A DNA stretch of 64,000 nt from Halobacteriovorax sp. GB3 (lineage in GTDB: Bacteria > Bdellovibrionota > Bacteriovoracia > Bacteriovoracales > Bacteriovoracaceae): contig NZ_JAQSLN010000001.1 of NCBI RefSeq assembly GCF_028649655.1, forward strand, positions 620,001 through 684,000, in the 5' to 3' direction. Shown in pieces: positions 61,121-64,000 of this stretch. A program made the position numbers and the translations under genes. Below the pieces are notes generated by a model, which saw only the letters and a list, made by a program, of their open reading frames with translations, did no database searches and was not told the DNA's origin. The number at the start of each line of letters is the position of its first letter. Position 1 is the first letter of the stretch.

Positions 61121-61957
61121 ATGAATCAACCGAATATTGAAACATATCTAAACTATCGAGAGTTTCTAACAGACTGCTATGCTTATCAGAAAAGTAGAAA
61201 CTCAAGCTTTAGTCATAGGGCCTTTTCTTTGAAAGCTGGTTTATCAAGTCCCTCGCACTTTAAAATGGTTGCAGATGGATCGAGAAATCTCTCTCCAAAG
61301 ACCTTGCCGAAGTTTGTTAAGGGGCTATCGCTGGATAATCAAACGGCTTCTTACTTTGAAACTCTAGTTTATTTTAATCAAGCACAGGATAATGAAAGCC
61401 GCTCCAATTATTTCAAAAAATTAATTGATCTGAGATCTAAGAAAAATACATCAACGTCTTTAGAAGATAGTTCATTCGAGTTTTTATCAAATTGGTTCAC
61501 TGTGGCTATTTATGTACTTATTGGAACTCAGTACTTTAAAGATGATATTCACTGGATCATAAAGAAGTTAAACAATAAAGTTTCTGTGACCAATATTAAG
61601 AAGGCGCTCTCTTTGATGTTGGAATTGAATTTGATCAAAGAGGATAAAGAAAAGGGTTATGTTCAGTCAAATGGTGCCCTCAGCAGTGCTGAAGATACTA
61701 GAAGCATCGCTGTTTATAACTATCATAAGCAAATGAATGAAATCGCTAGTGAGTGTCTTGATACGGTTGATGGTGATTTACGTGAGTTTAATGGTGCGAC
61801 CATATCTATATCTGTTGAAGATATCCCTATATTAAAAGAAAAAATTAGAAAATTTAGAAAAGAAATAAATGAATTAACAAGCAATGAGTTAAAGGGAAAA
61901 GAAGTATATCAAATGAATGTACAGTTATTCCCTTTAACCTCTGTGGAGAAACACTAA
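61121..61957 (+). CDS. TIGR02147-family regulator
   Basis: This 278-residue protein has the family's start (YLNYREFLTDCYAYQK), the HTH with SHRAFSLKAGLSSPSHFKMV, LSPKTLPKFVKGL, and the FLSNWFTVAIYVLI and NIKKALSLMLELNLI blocks. TIGR02147 proteins are common in Fibrobacter and Bdellovibrio-group genomes and are presumed transcription regulators. No ribosome-binding site precedes the ATG. The stop overlaps the next ATG (TAATG), so it is co-translated with the exported repeat protein. Confidence 0.9.
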   Translation: MNQPNIETYLNYREFLTDCYAYQKSRNSSFSHRAFSLKAGLSSPSHFKMVADGSRNLSPKTLPKFVKGLSLDNQTASYFETLVYFNQAQDNESRSNYFKKLIDLRSKKNTSTSLEDSSFEFLSNWFTVAIYVLIGTQYFKDDIHWIIKKLNNKVSVTNIKKALSLMLELNLIKEDKEKGYVQSNGALSSAEDTRSIAVYNYHKQMNEIASECLDTVDGDLREFNGATISISVEDIPILKEKIRKFRKEINELTSNELKGKEVYQMNVQLFPLTSVEKH

Positions 61958-63849
61958 TGAGAACTCTCGTTTTAATATTAAATCTTATCGTCAGTATGAT
62001 CACATTTGCAGGTGAAGGCGAAGGTGGAGTTGATGTTGGTAATTTTAGAGTGACCAATATTCCAGGAGCAAATTTAAATCTTCAATTACCTAAAGATTGG
62101 AAGACTAGGATTGAAAGTGGCGTATTAGAAATCGTTTCTCCAGGCAAAAGTCGAATTACTGCAAGATTAGCAAACTTTGGTTCAAATCAAGTATCGTCTC
62201 GTGATGAAATTTTAAGATACTTAAATGATAACAATTCAAGAGAATATAAAAAGATTGATATCAACGGTATGAACGGACTTAAGTATGTATCTGATGATAA
62301 TTTGATTCATGATCTTTACGTTATTTCCCCTACAAAAGAGATCGTAAAGATCGAGGCCATTTCAGATAAAAATGATTCTCAGATGACAAAGGCTATTTTA
62401 GAGATGATCTTTTTTAAGTACCGTGGAGTGAAAATTACTGACTCACATGATATTACAGTGACTCTTTATCATCGTTTGTTAAGTGGGGTTGAAAGCCAGC
62501 ACAATATTTCTTTTAGTAACGATTGTGGCGGGAATAGTTGTTCGGATTATATGAATGGTGTTTTAGGTGAGTACGGAAATAGCTGGGACAGTGATGAATT
62601 CCAGTTAGGAATTGCAGGCTACGATACGGGAAAAATTATTGATCTTGGTTTGAATCTTTCTGATTACGATAAAATTAATATTCAAGGAGAGTATCTTGCT
62701 CTTCCTAAATCAAAAGTTAAATTAGATCGCCTCTACGAGACATTCACGGCTAAAGGGCCAATTGAGAGTTTAGATAGAATTACTCTTAAAGAAGGTCATG
62801 TCTACCTTATAAGAACTATTCGCTGGCCAGAAGAGGATCTACTCGTGAAGATGCGAGTCGATTCTCTTGATGAAAATAATAAGGCCGTTCTAACGTTCAA
62901 AAGACTTGCTGTTATCCCTCAAAAGCAGTTACAAAGTTATATCGATTATATGAATCACTATACCCTTGATGTTGAGGCGAAAAGAACTGAGGGGATTGTC
63001 ACGCTCTACGATAGGGTCCTTTGGGCCGGAGATTATGCTCCTGCAACTTTTAATTTTCACTACGGAACAAGAGATAATCAATTTATTACTTACAACGCTT
63101 GGGATCTCCTTTTTGATGGGGGGGACGAAAGAAGATCCAAATTTTCCTTTGCGGGCTCATGGTCAGATCGTGGTGCCGTTATTGATTTTGGAAAGACACC
63201 GTTGAATGAAGTTAGTTTGAATAGCTTTCCTATCCCAAATTCTATATTCCATGATAAGGCCCCTGTTAAACTTGGACACACATACCTTGTCATGAGCTAT
63301 TTAACCGGTTTGGGTGTAACGTGGAGTGCCTTTGAGGTTCTTGATATAGAACCTGAAGAAGGACGTTGGGTGAAAATTAAGTGGAAAATTTTTAAAAAAG
63401 ATAAATTTGATGACCCATTTGTTCATCAAGTTGTGACTGACTCATTTGGAATTAAATCAGCCTCAACTAAGTTAGATGAGAGATTTTATCCTTATGCGGA
63501 TTTTTTTGAAAAAGATCTCATTTGCACAACTGATTTCAGTATATCAAAGGACTCGATTGCACTATCAAGTAACCTAGGCGGAGGTTATTATAAGTTCGAA
63601 GGAAAGCTTGAAGAAGCCACGCTACAAAATTTTAAAGAGTCAAAGTTGATTCACAGCAAGCACTTAGACTCTTGGCAGGGGATTTACAATTATAAGCTTG
63701 GAGAAGTTTATTACATAAAACTTCGTTCATTTTGGGAAGAAACAATTTTTGCTTTAGAAGTAAAGAAAGTTGAAGGTGACATGGCCTTCTTTGATTATAG
63801 AATTATTTCACTAGAACAAGCTGTTCCTGGATACTGTGGAGCTCCTTAG
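61957..63849 (+). CDS. Exported protein with three units of a shared beta domain
   Basis: This 630-residue protein has a signal peptide to about residue 19 (ITFAG). Residues ~25-150 form an alpha/beta domain (LPKDWKTRIESGVLEIVSPG). Three repeats of the beta domain follow: ~155-310 (FQLGIAGYDTGKIIDLG, KEGHVYLIRTI, VLTFKRL), ~345-490 (FSFAGSWSDRGAVIDFG, KLGHTYLVMSY, IKWKIFKK) and a more diverged ~520-625 (KLGEVYYIKLR, FDYRIISL). The domain is the one in the divergent lipoprotein. Not recognised as a named family. It is coupled to the TIGR02147 gene. Confidence 0.72.
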   Translation: MRTLVLILNLIVSMITFAGEGEGGVDVGNFRVTNIPGANLNLQLPKDWKTRIESGVLEIVSPGKSRITARLANFGSNQVSSRDEILRYLNDNNSREYKKIDINGMNGLKYVSDDNLIHDLYVISPTKEIVKIEAISDKNDSQMTKAILEMIFFKYRGVKITDSHDITVTLYHRLLSGVESQHNISFSNDCGGNSCSDYMNGVLGEYGNSWDSDEFQLGIAGYDTGKIIDLGLNLSDYDKINIQGEYLALPKSKVKLDRLYETFTAKGPIESLDRITLKEGHVYLIRTIRWPEEDLLVKMRVDSLDENNKAVLTFKRLAVIPQKQLQSYIDYMNHYTLDVEAKRTEGIVTLYDRVLWAGDYAPATFNFHYGTRDNQFITYNAWDLLFDGGDERRSKFSFAGSWSDRGAVIDFGKTPLNEVSLNSFPIPNSIFHDKAPVKLGHTYLVMSYLTGLGVTWSAFEVLDIEPEEGRWVKIKWKIFKKDKFDDPFVHQVVTDSFGIKSASTKLDERFYPYADFFEKDLICTTDFSISKDSIALSSNLGGGYYKFEGKLEEATLQNFKESKLIHSKHLDSWQGIYNYKLGEVYYIKLRSFWEETIFALEVKKVEGDMAFFDYRIISLEQAVPGYCGAP

Positions 63850-63872
63850 TTTAAAGTTAGAAGGATTTTGAT

Positions 63873-64000
63873 ATGAAAAGAATAATCGTTATCGGCGTTA
63901 CCGGTAGTGGTAAGTCTACATTTAGTAAGAAATTATCAAATATTCTAGGGCTTAAGTATATTCAGCTTGATGAGCTATTTTGGCTTCCTAATTGGGAAAT
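63873..64000 (+). CDS. P-loop kinase-like protein (5' part)
   Basis: ATG 63873 has an AGAAGG site. The 42 visible codons carry a Walker A motif (GVTGSGKST) and the LDELFWLPNW block found in FlaR-like/adenylate-kinase-related small P-loop proteins. The rest is outside the window. Confidence 0.7.
   Translation, partial: MKRIIVIGVTGSGKSTFSKKLSNILGLKYIQLDELFWLPNWE

Overview
The window looks like a chromosome segment from a low-GC member of the Bdellovibrionota, most likely the Bacteriovoracales (Halobacteriovorax-like). This is an inference from content: a TIGR02147-type regulator, a histone-fold protein with a lysine/alanine tail, a FecR-domain exported protein, many large secreted or lipoprotein hypotheticals, and AT-rich coding with frequent UUG/GUG starts. 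No rRNA or tRNA gene was seen.

Positions 1-39160 are mostly ordinary chromosome with short operons, many convergent gene pairs and clear intrinsic terminators. It holds a bacterial histone, a chemoreceptor, hisS, an M23 peptidase, rmuC, rplY, grxB, an LplT-PlsC fusion, tkt, an HD-GYP response regulator, an aldehyde dehydrogenase, a di-haem cytochrome, yajQ, a Nudix/NYN pair, a 1203-residue repeat lipoprotein, a porin-like barrel and a CPBP protease. Two points stand out. An ABC-F ribosome-protection gene at 26193 is preceded by a 22-codon leader ORF and an intrinsic terminator, the layout of a ribosome-dependent attenuator. Two adjacent genes (a DUF962 protein and an EamA transporter) have no ATG/GTG/TTG start where the family alignment needs one, and seem to start at ATA and ATT.

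Positions 39160-44915 carry a defence insertion. A reverse transcriptase fused to a nitrilase (DRT type 1/UG1 architecture) lies between an intact mutM and a second copy of the last ~42 codons of mutM, giving 127-bp direct repeats with four mismatches. No integrase lies inside. The intact mutM appears to start at ATC.

Positions 44916-47810 and 56500-58775 are scrambled accessory DNA. They contain an intact toxin-antitoxin pair with a serine-hydrolase cargo gene, a frameshifted HigB-like toxin with its antitoxin, a truncated copy of the first antitoxin, a decayed DDE transposase, and six copies of a short repeat (core TCGGGTAGTTC) seen only in these stretches, one of them at the breakpoint of the truncated antitoxin. 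Between them are a two-component system with an exported partner and a translationally coupled pair of large exported proteins, one internally duplicated. A protein with two DTG aspartic-protease motifs and an unrecognised 346-residue protein follow.

Positions 59875-64000 hold a secreted-protein locus: a TIGR02147 regulator coupled to a 630-residue exported protein, plus a divergent lipoprotein. The two secreted proteins share an undescribed repeated domain. The window ends inside a P-loop kinase-like gene.
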